A stretch of 64,000 bases of DNA from UBA1431 sp002329665 (GCA_040772545.1 JAXGXY010000001.1:1232932-1296931), one strand, 5' to 3'; numbered from the stretch's first letter, positions 1 through 9,127 are shown. Numbers and translations are program-made. Notes: a model not told the origin generated them from the letters alone.

Positions 1-27
1 GGCTTCGTTTTCCGATTTTTCGATCAT
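1..27 (-). CDS. nusG: NusG N-terminus (partial, cut by window edge)
   Basis: Only the first nine codons are visible (MIEKSENEA). A good ribosome site, GAAGGAG, lies just before the ATG. The assignment rests on position: it directly follows secE on the same strand, and secE-nusG is one of the most conserved gene pairs in bacteria. NusG is a transcription elongation and antitermination factor. The coding sequence itself is too short to prove identity. Confidence 0.6.
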
Positions 28-58
28 GGTCTCCTTCCCCGCCGCGTTACGCGCCTCG

Positions 59-310
59 TTATTCGATCACAAGGTTCAGGCCCTGGGCCAGTATGAAGTC
101 CATCGCGCCGGTGATGATCGCCGCGAGCGTTATGAAAGCGAGTACGGCCAGCGTGTAATTAATTAGCGCCTTCCTGGTAGGCCAGTTCACCTTTTTCAGC
201 TCCGCCACCATTTCCCTGAAATAGCGGGCGGGGCTCCTGCGCTTTTTCTTCTTCGAAGGCTTTGCCTGCTTCTTCGGGACTTTCGCTTCGGTAAGCGTCT
301 GCTTGGCCAT
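59..310 (-). CDS. secE: Preprotein translocase subunit SecE
   Basis: Small subunit of the SecYEG channel in the cytoplasmic membrane. The 83-residue product has a very basic N-terminal third, a conserved amphipathic stretch containing ELKKVNWPTRKAL, and one C-terminal membrane helix. This is the standard single-span Gram-positive SecE layout. I chose the ATG at 310 because AAGGA lies about 13 bases before it; the alternative GTG at 322 has the same AAGGA only one base away, which is too close. It lies between rpmG and nusG, as in most Firmicutes. Confidence 0.93.
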   Translation of the reverse strand: MAKQTLTEAKVPKKQAKPSKKKKRRSPARYFREMVAELKKVNWPTRKALINYTLAVLAFITLAAIITGAMDFILAQGLNLVIE

Positions 311-356
311 CTTTCGCTTCACATCCTTACGGCTCGTTCACTTCTCGCGATGCCCG

Positions 357-506
357 TCACTTCGTTTCGCGGTGCACCGTGTGCTTCCTGCAGAACCTGC
401 AGTACTTGCTCAACTCCAGCCTGTCGGGATCGTTTTTCTTGTTCTTCATCGTATCGTAATTGCGCTGTTTGCATTCGGTACATGCCAGCGTTATCTTAAC
501 GCGCAC
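357..506 (-). CDS. rpmG: 50S ribosomal protein L33
   Basis: A 49-residue protein starting at GTG (506), with GGAGGTG nine bases upstream. It reads MRVKITLACTEC and ends in HRETK, typical of bacterial L33. Cysteines at 9, 12, 36 and 39 form the zinc-ribbon (C+) version of the protein. It is part of the large ribosomal subunit. It lies 34 bases ahead of secE, in the usual rpmG-secE-nusG order. It is easily missed because of its size and GTG start. Confidence 0.93.
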   Translation of the reverse strand: MRVKITLACTECKQRNYDTMKNKKNDPDRLELSKYCRFCRKHTVHRETK

Positions 507-611
507 TCTCAGATGCACCTCCAGGTCGTATTCGGCCCCGTAAGCCGTGTTTCGAATACCTTGAATAAGGTATCACATCGCCGTCTTTCTGTCAATGTAG
601 CGCCCGAATCA

Positions 612-643
612 AAAAGCGGGAGCGCGTTTTTTCACTCCCGCTG
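612..643 (-). terminator. Intrinsic terminator after tuf
   Basis: On the minus strand an 8-bp stem (AGCGGGAG/CTCCCGCT) with a 12-base loop is followed at once by a T run. It lies just after the tuf stop codon, so tuf and the rpmG-secE-nusG group are probably separate transcripts, or partly coupled by read-through. Confidence 0.8.
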
Positions 644-658
644 CCCTAGACTGCCTTT

Positions 659-1870
<1,212 letters not shown>

Positions 1871-1933
1871 TTTCTCTTACTTTCCCTCCTTGTTCTCTCG
1901 CCGCCCTGCCTTCACGGCTCAGGTCGCAATTGC

Positions 1934-2007
1934 TGGAGCGGGTGATGGGAATCGAACCCACGTAACCAGCTTGGGAAGCTGGAACTCTGCCATTGAGTTA
2001 CACCCGC
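1934..2007 (-). tRNA. tRNA-Gly (anticodon UCC)
   Basis: A full cloverleaf is readable on the minus strand: acceptor stem GCGGGTG/CACCCGC, anticodon stem CCAGC/GCTGG around loop TTCCCAA (anticodon TCC), T-arm GTGGG-TTCGATT-CCCAT, discriminator T and an encoded CCA end. It lies between sigH and tuf, about 60 bases before the tuf start, so the two are probably co-transcribed. Confidence 0.97.
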
Positions 2008-2109
2008 ACGCATCGCCTTAAATATTTTAATGCAACCCATGTCCTTTGTCAACAAAGAACATGGCCTCGCGCCGATACGGAGCGTTTTGGGCGAAATACC
2101 GCTGTAATC

Positions 2110-2766
2110 CTATTTTATCTCCAGATATTTTTCCAGTTTTCGTTTTGCGCGCTGCAACGCGTTGTCTATGGACTTCACGTGCCTGCCGAGTTCCCGGGCG
2201 ATCTCCTGATAGGTCTTGCCGCGCAGGTAGCTCGTGAGCACCTCCTGCTCGAAAGCGGAAAGCATCTCGCTGATCTTATCCTCGATCGACGAGTAATCTT
2301 CCCGGCCGATATAGAGTTCCTCCGGATTGGCGCTTTTCGCGCCGGAGAGGATGTCGATCAGCGTGCGTTCGGACTCGTCGTCGTAAATGGGCTTGTTGAG
2401 CGAGACGTAGGAGTTTAGCGGGATATGCTTCTGACGGGTCGCCGTCTTGATCGCGTTGATGATCTGGCGCGTGATGCACAGTTCCGCAAACGCCTTGAAC
2501 GGCGAGAGCTTGTCCTGCTTGTAGTCACGGATAGCCTTGTAAAGCCCTATCGTCCCCTCCTGGATGATGTCTTCGCGGTCGGCGCCGATGAGGAAATAGG
2601 AGCGGGCTTTTGCGCGCACAAAATTCTTGTACTTCGCCATGATATAATCGAGGGCGAGATCGTCCGTACCCCGTGCGAGGCGGACGACTTCTTCGTCGGT
2701 CATGGTGAAGTACCGCTCGAGTTTCTTGCTATCCGGGGCCGCTTGTTTCAGATCAAGGTCCACCAC
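2110..2766 (-). CDS. sigH: RNA polymerase sigma factor SigH (sigma-30 type)
   Basis: Alternative sigma factor that drives early stationary-phase and sporulation genes in Firmicutes. The 218-residue product has region 2 (DREDIIQEGTIGLYKAI then FAELCITRQIINAI) and a C-terminal region 4 helix-turn-helix (GKTYQEIARELGRHVKSIDN). The start is GTG at 2766, with GGAGGTG seven bases upstream. Its position downstream of the yacP-like gene and upstream of rpmG-secE matches the Bacillus and Clostridium locus. A sigma-H-like promoter is seen later in this window, before spoIIAA. Confidence 0.95.
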   Translation of the reverse strand: MVDLDLKQAAPDSKKLERYFTMTDEEVVRLARGTDDLALDYIMAKYKNFVRAKARSYFLIGADREDIIQEGTIGLYKAIRDYKQDKLSPFKAFAELCITRQIINAIKTATRQKHIPLNSYVSLNKPIYDDESERTLIDILSGAKSANPEELYIGREDYSSIEDKISEMLSAFEQEVLTSYLRGKTYQEIARELGRHVKSIDNALQRAKRKLEKYLEIK

Positions 2767-2821
2767 CTGTGCCCACCTCCCCGGATGTGTTGCAATTACA
2801 TAATTGCCGCGATTAAGCTTA

Positions 2822-2849
2822 ATTATAACATAGTCCTTGGCAGCATCAA
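2822..2849 (-). promoter_or_regulatory. Sigma-A-type promoter for sigH
   Basis: On the minus strand, TTGATG, a 16-base spacer and a perfect TATAAT lie about 55 bases before the sigH start, in the A/T-rich gap after the NYN RNase gene. This suggests sigH has its own vegetative promoter. Confidence 0.7.
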
Positions 2850-2987
2850 CGCTTTTTCAAGCCAAACCCCCAAAAAATTGAAAAAAAGGTTTGATGTGTC
2901 AGGAACCTGCTATATTACGAAAGGACGAACAGGCGTGCCGACCGCCATGTCCGGCAAGGACCCTGAGACGGGACGCCGAAAGGCCGT

Positions 2988-3512
2988 TCATTCTTCCACG
3001 GGTCCTCTGCGTATCGCTTCGAGTTTGTCGATGACGTGTTTTTCGACGCGGCTTTCCAGCGGGGTACGCGCCTTCACCGCGTCGGCCAGGCCGCGCCGCC
3101 TGGCTTTCGCCGCTTCGATGACCTGCCCGAGTTCGCGCGCGGGCACCCGCGCGGCCCCCATCCCCAGCACGAGGCTCTGCTCCGTGCCGTCGGAAGTGGC
3201 GACGCTGATCTGCACGCCCGTTTGCGCGTCCTTTTGCTCCTGCACGAAGCGCTCGATGTACTGGTCGGCCGTTTCGTCGGCGCGGGTGTACACGATGGTG
3301 AGCGGGCCTTTCGTTTCCACGCTGCGTTCGGCGGCCGCGCTAAGATGCGCGTCGAACACCAACAACACGTCCGTCCCGCAAAAGCCCGCGTAGTCCTCGA
3401 GGATGGCGACGAGTTCCTCCCGCGCCCATTCGAGGTCCTCCTGCGCCCTTGACTTTAGCGGCGTCCAGCCGTGTATGACGTTGTACCCGTCCACGATCAG
3501 CAGTTCTTTCAT
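2988..3512 (-). CDS. NYN-domain ribonuclease, YacP/Rae1 family
   Basis: 174-residue PIN-like (NYN) domain protein. It begins MKELLIVDGYNVIHGW, the family's first acidic motif, with later acidic positions in LLVFDAH and TRADETADQYIE. The Bacillus homologue (YacP/Rae1) is a ribosome-associated endoribonuclease; equivalence here is inferred from family and locus. The start overlaps the rlmB stop by four bases (ATGA), so translation is probably coupled. The locus rlmB-yacP-sigH is conserved in Firmicutes. Confidence 0.88.
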   Translation of the reverse strand: MKELLIVDGYNVIHGWTPLKSRAQEDLEWAREELVAILEDYAGFCGTDVLLVFDAHLSAAAERSVETKGPLTIVYTRADETADQYIERFVQEQKDAQTGVQISVATSDGTEQSLVLGMGAARVPARELGQVIEAAKARRRGLADAVKARTPLESRVEKHVIDKLEAIRRGPVEE

Positions 3513-4279
3513 TCCGTGCCCGCCTTCTGGCGCATCTGCCTGCGGCGTTCGTACATCAGCACCGCCGCCGCCACCGACGCGTTCAGGGACTCGATCCGGC
3601 CGCTGAGCGCGATGCCGACGAGGAAGTCGCAGGCTTCGCGCACGCTGCGGGACAGGCCCGCGCCCTCGGCCCCGATCACCAGCGCGACCGGCCCGGTCAG
3701 GTCCGCCGATTCGATATCCATCCCCTCCGCGTCCGCCCCGACCACCCAGAGCCCCATGTGCTTGAACTGACCGAGCGCGAACGAGAGCGAGTTCACGCGC
3801 GCGACCGGCATGTGCAGCACCGCGCCGGAGGATGCCTTGGCCGCCGCGGCGTTCACGCCGGCGCTGCGCCGTCTGGGGATCACCACGCCGTGGGCGCCCA
3901 GGCACTCGGCGCTCCTCAATATGGACCCGACGTTGTACGGGTCGGTGATGCCGTCGAGTACGACGATAAAAGGCGGCTCGCCTTTCTCTTCTGCCGAACG
4001 GATCATGTCCTCAACGAAGGCCGCGCGCGCAAAGCTCAGGTAGGCCGCGACGCCCTGGTGCGCGTGCACGCCCTCGGCGCGCGCGAGCATCTCCAGCTTG
4101 ACCCTGTCCACGATCTGTACCGTCACGTCCGCTTCGCGCGCAAGGCGCAGGATCTGGTTGATAGACCCGTCCCTCTCCCCCCTGGCCACCAGCAGCTTGT
4201 CCAGGGTGCGCCCGCTCTTCAGGGCTTCCAAAATAGGGTTGCGCCCCAACAGGACGCCCGATTCCCCTTCCGGCGTCAT
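3509..4279 (-). CDS. rlmB: 23S rRNA (guanosine-2'-O)-methyltransferase, TrmH/RlmB family
   Basis: SPOUT-fold methyltransferase that 2'-O-methylates a conserved guanosine in 23S rRNA in characterised RlmB. The N-terminal substrate-binding domain is LLGRNPILEALKSGR onward. The three SPOUT motifs are DPYNVGSILRSAE, VIGAEGAGLS and SGRIESLNASVAAAVLMYE, which forms the knot and binds SAM. 256 residues, normal for the family. It sits between thyX and the NYN RNase with tiny gaps. A second TrmH-type gene lies at 48.5 kb beside pheS, so this one is called RlmB by context. Confidence 0.9.
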   Translation of the reverse strand: MTPEGESGVLLGRNPILEALKSGRTLDKLLVARGERDGSINQILRLAREADVTVQIVDRVKLEMLARAEGVHAHQGVAAYLSFARAAFVEDMIRSAEEKGEPPFIVVLDGITDPYNVGSILRSAECLGAHGVVIPRRRSAGVNAAAAKASSGAVLHMPVARVNSLSFALGQFKHMGLWVVGADAEGMDIESADLTGPVALVIGAEGAGLSRSVREACDFLVGIALSGRIESLNASVAAAVLMYERRRQMRQKAGTE

Positions 4280-4284
4280 TTCGT

Positions 4285-5025
4285 TTACCTCTCTTTGATC
4301 CTTGCGTGGTTTTCACGCACTTCGTCCATCCTTCCGCAGGACATCTTCCCCTCCGGGCACGCGCCCCGCACGCAGGCGGGCCCCGCCGAAGCGAAAAGGT
4401 TCGGCGCCTTATCAAGGCAAAGTTCCAGCATGCGCCAAGCCAGCGCGCGGATCTCCCACTGCGCGCGGTTGCAGCACCTGAGCGCGAAGAAATGCAGCAG
4501 TTCGCGCACGTTCATCGTCACGATCATGCGCGTCTCGCAGGCGTTGGGCAGGACGAACCGCGCGTCCTCGTTTGCGGACTCCCCTTTCGCGCCGAGGGCC
4601 CGGACCCATTCGCCGTACCACCTGGTCATCTGCCGCATCTGCGACGCGTATTCTTCGACGGCTTTTTCGCCCAGCGCCCGTATCGAAGGGGGTATGACAT
4701 AGCGGATGCTTTCGCCTTCCCTGTTCTGGTTCACGTAGCGCTGCGACTGCACGCTGAAGCTGGCGATGCGGTGGCGGGTGATCTGCGCAAGGAGCGCCCG
4801 AGACACGCCCTCGATCGCGAACGTGAAGCCCGCGTGCTCGAAGGTGGAGGCGTGCCCCATCTGCGTGAGCCTGTTGATGAAGTCCGACTGGTCCTTTTTC
4901 GTCGTCTTATCGTGCAGGTCCGCTACGGAAGACGCGCTGTAGCACAGCCGTGCGGCCGTGGCCACCAGGGCTTCCGGGCAGGGCGTACACGCGATGATTT
5001 CGACCTTCTGTTCCACGCTGGGCAT
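4285..5025 (-). CDS. thyX: Flavin-dependent thymidylate synthase
   Basis: Makes dTMP from dUMP using methylene-tetrahydrofolate, FAD and NADPH, leaving tetrahydrofolate rather than dihydrofolate. The signature RHR-X7-S is present as RHRIASFSVQSQRY; the Asn common after the first Ser is Ser here. Other family blocks include MGHASTFEHAGFTF and FVLPNACET. The C-terminus has a small cysteine cluster (ACVRGACPEGKMSC), seen in some clostridial ThyX proteins. The gene is inserted between rlmB and mrnC, which are adjacent in Bacillus. Confidence 0.94.
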   Translation of the reverse strand: MPSVEQKVEIIACTPCPEALVATAARLCYSASSVADLHDKTTKKDQSDFINRLTQMGHASTFEHAGFTFAIEGVSRALLAQITRHRIASFSVQSQRYVNQNREGESIRYVIPPSIRALGEKAVEEYASQMRQMTRWYGEWVRALGAKGESANEDARFVLPNACETRMIVTMNVRELLHFFALRCCNRAQWEIRALAWRMLELCLDKAPNLFASAGPACVRGACPEGKMSCGRMDEVRENHARIKER

Positions 5026-5046
5026 CTTTTCTTTCCTCTTTCGTGC

Positions 5047-5478
5047 TTATTCCGCTTCGATTGGGGGCATGGCCTTAGAGAGTAGCTCGAACGCACGCTC
5101 CTCCCGCCCGGTCAGGTACAGGAAACCGAGCACCGCCTCCAGCCCCGTCGCCGCGCGGTAATCCCCGACGTTGGCGTTCTTGGGGACCGTGCGGGTCTTC
5201 GCGTTGCGCCCGCGCCGGAAGACGGCGAGTTCCTCCGCGGTGAACTCGTCCATCAGCGCGCGGGCGGCGCGCGCCTGCGCCCCCGCGTTCACCCGTTCGC
5301 TAGCCTCAACGTGCAGGTCGTGAACGGGCAGTGCGCGCGAGCAGGCGAGCAGCGTGCGCACGAACAGGTCGTAGATGGTGTCGCCCACGTACGCCAGCGC
5401 GAGCGCGTTCATCCGCCGCACGTCCCGGCAGCCCGTCTCCCCCATGCACCTGAGCACTTCATCGCAGAGCCGCAGCAA
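5047..5478 (-). CDS. mrnC: Mini-ribonuclease III
   Basis: Small dimeric RNase III-like enzyme without a double-stranded RNA binding domain; in Bacillus it matures 23S rRNA ends. The 143 residues include the catalytic helix ALAYVGDTIYDLFVR and the second conserved helix YRAATGLEAVLGFLYLTG. It is found next to cysS in Bacillus; here the gcv-tsaD block and cwlD intervene. It lies 45 bases downstream of cwlD, so it probably shares that transcript. Confidence 0.93.
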   Translation of the reverse strand: MLRLCDEVLRCMGETGCRDVRRMNALALAYVGDTIYDLFVRTLLACSRALPVHDLHVEASERVNAGAQARAARALMDEFTAEELAVFRRGRNAKTRTVPKNANVGDYRAATGLEAVLGFLYLTGREERAFELLSKAMPPIEAE

Positions 5479-5523
5479 ACGGCCACCTTCCTTCTTTCGT
5501 TGCCATTATCGTATCATACCGGG

Positions 5524-6234
5524 CTATTCCTCGCTCCCGTCCGGCGGGATCCTCTCGGCTTCTCCGGATACGAAATCGGAGATGCCGCCCGCGATAGCCT
5601 TGGCGAGTTTCGTCTGATAGCTCGAACTTTGCAGAAGGTTTTCCTCCTGCGGGTTGGACAAAAAACCGCACTCGACGATCACCGCCGTCGCTTCGACGCT
5701 TTTGAGCAGGTAATAGTCGCCCGTGAGCGCGATGCGCTTCTTCTGCTGCGGCGCCGCCTCGTTGAGGCGCGCCTGTATGCACTCGGCCAGGCGTTTCCCC
5801 GCTTCTGATCCGGCCATGTAGAAAACCTGGGGGCCGCAGACCTGCGTATCGAAAAACTTGTTCATGTGGATGCTCACCAGGCAGTCCGCGCCGCTGTCCT
5901 TCACGATGTCCCGGCGCCTGGCCATGTCCTCGAGCTTCGTGTCCCCGAGCGCATCCATGCCTTCCCTCGTGAGCACCACGCCCGCGCCGCGCGCGATCAG
6001 TTCTTCGCGCAGTTTTTTTGCCAGCGTGAGGTTCAGTTCGGCTTCCTTTACCCCGTTTTTCCCCTCGGCGCCTCCGTCTGCCCCGCCGTGCCCCGCGTCC
6101 AGCGCGACCAGCCTGCCTTTTAATGACCCCTGCAGGCCGAACACGGAAACCGCGTCGCCGAGCAGGGCCGCCCCCGTTAATACGGCCGCCAACAACAGCA
6201 CGATGAACAGTATCCTCTTTATCGAAAGGCGCAT
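5524..6234 (-). CDS. cwlD: N-acetylmuramoyl-L-alanine amidase, CwlD type
   Basis: Zinc amidase of the Amidase_3 family, exported or membrane-anchored. The N-terminal helix IKRILFIVLLLAAVLTGAAL acts as signal or anchor. Zinc and catalytic motifs are seen in ALDAGHGGADGG (His), LNLTLAKKLREEL (metal Glu region), VSIHMNKF (His) and AVIVECGFLSNPQEE (catalytic Glu). The size (236 residues) matches CwlD, which forms muramic lactam in spore cortex; a general amidase role is not excluded. Start chosen at ATG 6234, after GGGAG. In-frame starts further upstream exist but would precede the signal helix with unlikely sequence. Confidence 0.87.
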   Translation of the reverse strand: MRLSIKRILFIVLLLAAVLTGAALLGDAVSVFGLQGSLKGRLVALDAGHGGADGGAEGKNGVKEAELNLTLAKKLREELIARGAGVVLTREGMDALGDTKLEDMARRRDIVKDSGADCLVSIHMNKFFDTQVCGPQVFYMAGSEAGKRLAECIQARLNEAAPQQKKRIALTGDYYLLKSVEATAVIVECGFLSNPQEENLLQSSSYQTKLAKAIAGGISDFVSGEAERIPPDGSEE

Positions 6235-6298
6235 AATACCGGATACTCCCGCTTTCTCCAAATCAACCACCGCCTCTTCTCCAGCCGGTATCCTCAAA

Positions 6299-6312
6299 AG
6301 AATATATATTCT
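6299..6312. promoter_or_regulatory. AT-rich perfect palindrome upstream of cwlD
   Basis: AGAATATATATTCT is fully self-complementary and lies 65 bases before the cwlD start. It could be an operator, or an easily melted -10 region. No family of binding protein can be assigned from sequence. Confidence 0.45.
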
Positions 6313-6362
6313 GAAGAACAAGGCCGTAACACTCCTGGCTGTTGACAAACCTTTTCCCGGCC

Positions 6363-6408
6363 GGTTGAAACGCCGCTTCGGGCGGCATTCCCTCCTCCGG
6401 TCCGACGC
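6363..6408 (+). repeat. Degenerate intergenic hairpin repeat, copy A
   Basis: A 46-base segment containing the hairpin GCCGC-TTCGG-GCGGC. It matches the minus strand of 18709-18754 at 36 of 46 positions without gaps, and nine of the ten differences are transitions. Both copies lie outside genes. Confidence 0.6.
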
Positions 6409-6623
6409 GCGCGCAGCCGGATCGGTTTCAGGATGCCGGGCTGTATCCCGCATTTCCCGGGGTATTTGCCCTGTAACAGTACCGGTTTACACGATGCGCC
6501 AGGAAAACCGGGTTTCCCTCCTTCTCCACTTCCCGGCAAAACGGACGGCCAATATCCTAAGCTTCCTCCACATCGTATATGAATTTCGTCCGAATCCGGC
6601 ACTGTCCATTGGCCCGTGCAGTG

Positions 6624-6704
6624 TTATCCACACTATACACAGAGTTATCCACAGACATAAAGCGCGGTTATCCTGCATATACTGTCTTTTCCACAACATC
6701 CACA
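6624..6704 (+). promoter_or_regulatory. Cluster of DnaA boxes
   Basis: Two perfect TTATCCACA boxes (6624-6632 and 6645-6653) lie 21 bases apart in the same orientation. They are followed by TTATCCTGC (6668-6676), TTTTCCACA (6687-6695) and ACATCCACA (6696-6704). Such clusters bind the initiator DnaA. Neither dnaA nor dnaN is nearby, so this may be a DnaA-titrating or DnaA-regulated site rather than the origin. Confidence 0.65.
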
Positions 6705-6732
6705 CGGGTGCGGCCTGTCCCCGTCCGTTCCT

Positions 6733-7803
6733 TCACGCCCCCGCCTCCAGCCGCAGCCCCGCCGAGGCGTTGAGCGTGAGCGCGTCGCACCCGTCCGAGA
6801 GCAGGCGGTAGCACCCGGCCGACGCGACCATCGCCGCGTTGTCGGTGCACAGGCGAAGATCGGGTACGCACAGGGCGAGGCCTTCCGCTTCGCACAGCGA
6901 CGCGAGACGGGACCTCAGCGCGCCGTTCGCCGCCACCCCGCCGCAGAGCGCAACGGTGCCCGCGCCCGTCTTCCGGGCGGCCCGCACCGCCTTCACGGCC
7001 AGGGTCTCGACGACCGCCGCCTGGAACGACGCGGCCACGTCCGCCCTCTCGTATGCTTCGCCGCTTTCCGTAAGGCCGCGCACCAGCGTGACCATCGCCG
7101 TCTTCAAACCGCTGAAGCTGAAATTGAAGTGCTCCTGAAGGTTGAATTTCAGCGGCATCGGGTACCTGTTCGCGTCGCCCTCCAGCGCGAGGGCCTCCAG
7201 GTTCGGGCCTCCGGGATAGGGCAGCCCGAGCACGCGCGCCGCCTTGTCCAGCGCCTCCCCCGCGGCGTCGTCCACCGTCGCGCCCAGCAGCGCATATTCG
7301 CCGTAGTCCCGGACGTGATAGAGATGGGAATGCCCGCCCGACGCCACGAGGCACACGAACGGCGGGCGCAGCGAAGGGTGCGAGATGTAGTTGGCGCAGA
7401 TATGCCCTTCTATGTGGTTGACGCCGACGAGCGGCAGGCGGTGCGCAAAAGCGAGCGCCTTGGCCGTGGAAACGCCGATGAGCAGCGCGCCGACAAGCCC
7501 CGGCCCAGCGGTGACGGCGATCGCGTCGATCCCGGCGAAACCCGTCGGATAACCGGACAGGGCCTCTTCGATCACGGGCAGGATCGAGAGGACGTGCTGG
7601 CGGGAGGCGACTTCGGGCACCACCCCGCCGTACTTTGCGTGCAGGTCTATCTGGGAAGCCACGCATTCGGAAAGGACATAGCGCCCGTCCTTCACGATCG
7701 CGGCCGCCGTCTCGTCGCAGGACGTCTCGATTCCGAGCACCACGGCGCCGCCCGCCGCCCTTAGTTGGCGGACGCGCTCCTGCATCTGTTCGTGATACGC
7801 CAT
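6733..7803 (-). CDS. tsaD: tRNA N6-threonylcarbamoyladenosine transferase subunit TsaD
   Basis: Catalytic subunit that transfers the threonylcarbamoyl group to A37 of ANN-decoding tRNAs, together with TsaB and TsaE (not in this window). ASKHA fold: GIETSCDETAAAIV (phosphate loop), the metal motif NHIEGH, LVASGGHSHLY, GGPNLEALA, and CGGVAANGALR near the end. 356 residues, slightly longer at the N-terminus than usual. It is the last gene of the tightly packed series from cysE, one base after the DUF1461 gene. Confidence 0.95.
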   Translation of the reverse strand: MAYHEQMQERVRQLRAAGGAVVLGIETSCDETAAAIVKDGRYVLSECVASQIDLHAKYGGVVPEVASRQHVLSILPVIEEALSGYPTGFAGIDAIAVTAGPGLVGALLIGVSTAKALAFAHRLPLVGVNHIEGHICANYISHPSLRPPFVCLVASGGHSHLYHVRDYGEYALLGATVDDAAGEALDKAARVLGLPYPGGPNLEALALEGDANRYPMPLKFNLQEHFNFSFSGLKTAMVTLVRGLTESGEAYERADVAASFQAAVVETLAVKAVRAARKTGAGTVALCGGVAANGALRSRLASLCEAEGLALCVPDLRLCTDNAAMVASAGCYRLLSDGCDALTLNASAGLRLEAGA

Positions 7804-7804
7804 G

Positions 7805-8503
7805 CTAAAACGCCTCTTTCCTTCGCCTGGTCGCGATCAGCACCGCGACGGCGGCGATCCCGAAGACCGTTATGATCACCCCGAACCGCAAAAGCACCGT
7901 CTCGGCCATCTTCAGGAAAAAATCGGGCGGGAACATGCGGATTAGCGCGTCCCTGGACGGATCGAGCATCCACAGGTCGTTGGTGAATAGCAGGCGGTGG
8001 AACCCGTCCCAGAACCGGCCGAAATCCATCGCGATGGCCGCGGCCAGCAGACCGGAGACCGCGCCCGCGCCCACCAGCGCGGTAAGGTAGCTGGTGCTCA
8101 GCACCCGCGGCATCCTCCGCCGGCAGACGAACGCAAGCATGATAAGGCACACCGCGCCGAGGGCCCAGAGCACGTACCGCACCGTCGAGCCGAGCCTGTA
8201 GAGGCGCCGCACGTCCTCCATATGCGCCTTCTCCCTCTGGCTGAAAACGTCGCGGTGAACGCCGCCGGCCTGCGCCGTCACGTCCAGGTCATCGCGCTCG
8301 CCCCGGACATAGGCAAACAGCGCCTGCGTCGCCTGCCCGAACTCCTCCCGGGTCATGCCCGTCGCCGCTTCCCTGTCCAGCCGGGCGTATTCGCCCATGT
8401 AATAGTCCCGATCGAAGGCCACGCTTTCCAGGCAGCCCCAGAACAGGCCCCCGATGAAACACAGGCTGAAGACCACCGCCAGTATGTATGCGATGACGCG
8501 CAC
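7805..8503 (-). CDS. DUF1461 (TIGR01906) integral membrane protein
   Basis: A 232-residue membrane protein of unknown function with about four helices: one at the N-terminus, two central and one C-terminal. Family-typical motifs are seen: SQREKAHMEDVRRLY in the outer loop and LLFTNDLWMLDP followed by LIRMFPPDFF. The start is GTG at 8503. It lies between a cyclase-family gene and tsaD, with 18 and 1 base gaps, so it is co-transcribed with them. Nothing in the sequence indicates a substrate. Confidence 0.8.
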   Translation of the reverse strand: MRVIAYILAVVFSLCFIGGLFWGCLESVAFDRDYYMGEYARLDREAATGMTREEFGQATQALFAYVRGERDDLDVTAQAGGVHRDVFSQREKAHMEDVRRLYRLGSTVRYVLWALGAVCLIMLAFVCRRRMPRVLSTSYLTALVGAGAVSGLLAAAIAMDFGRFWDGFHRLLFTNDLWMLDPSRDALIRMFPPDFFLKMAETVLLRFGVIITVFGIAAVAVLIATRRRKEAF

Positions 8504-8521
8504 CGAAACACCCGCTTCCCG

Positions 8522-9127
8522 TTAAATCAGCACCGCGCGAAGCGGCGCGCCCTCGCCGCCCGCTATTTTCAGGGGCGGACAGAACAGCATGTACTCCCCT
8601 TCCCGTGCGCGGGACAGGTCGAGGCCCTCCACCACCGCCACCCCCGAGGACAAAAGGATGCGGTGGACGGCGTCGCCCTCCGGCCCCTTCGCGCCCACCG
8701 AAGGCCCGTCCACCCCGGCGAGCAGGAACCCCGCCCCGGCGATGCGCCGGGCCGCCCGGGCGGTCAGGCCGTACCCGCTCTCGATGTAGGCCTGCCCATT
8801 TAACCCCGAGGCGGGCGTTTTGAACAGCACGCGCCTCGTATGCGCGGGCAGCCTTTCGAGCAGGGGGGCGTCTATGCTTTCGTGTCCTTCGGGCAGCTCG
8901 AGCACGAAGCAAAGCCCGATAAACGGCGTAAGCCCCAGCCCCGCGATGTCGGAGGCCCCGGCGTCGTAGTGCAAAGGCGCGTCCGCGTGCGTCCCCGCGT
9001 GCAGGGTCAGGTGCACGGAGGAAACGTAGGGCCCGTTTTTCGGCCAGTCGTCCCGCAGGATACGCACGGGCGCGTCCCCCGGCCAAACCGGGGTGGCTTC
9101 GCTGAGCGTACGCGTGATGTCGATCAT
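8522..9127 (-). CDS. Cyclase-family metal hydrolase (kynurenine formamidase-like)
   Basis: A 201-residue protein of the cyclase/KynB family, metal-dependent hydrolases of amides or cyclic esters. The metal motif HxGTHxDxPxH is complete: H43, H47, D49 and H53 (HAGTHADAPLHY). The N-terminal IDITRTLSEATPVWPGD and the later GVDGPSVG are also family features. It overlaps the gcvPB stop by four bases (ATGA). The link to glycine cleavage is only positional; the true substrate is unknown. Confidence 0.83.
   Translation of the reverse strand: MIDITRTLSEATPVWPGDAPVRILRDDWPKNGPYVSSVHLTLHAGTHADAPLHYDAGASDIAGLGLTPFIGLCFVLELPEGHESIDAPLLERLPAHTRRVLFKTPASGLNGQAYIESGYGLTARAARRIAGAGFLLAGVDGPSVGAKGPEGDAVHRILLSSGVAVVEGLDLSRAREGEYMLFCPPLKIAGGEGAPLRAVLI

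Larger units (their letters stand above)
6235..6732. other. Gene-free region between tsaD and cwlD
   Basis: About 500 bases without a convincing gene. It holds a 14-base perfect palindrome (6299-6312), a hairpin repeat shared with 18.7 kb (6363-6408) and a run of DnaA-box sequences (6624-6704). It must also contain the cwlD promoter, which I cannot place with confidence; TATATT within the palindrome is one candidate -10 on the minus strand. Confidence 0.7.

Noticed and set aside
6235..6732. Chromosomal replication origin
   Set aside because: DnaA boxes are present, but there is no dnaA/dnaN neighbourhood and no obvious AT-rich unwinding region next to the boxes, so I call it a box cluster only.
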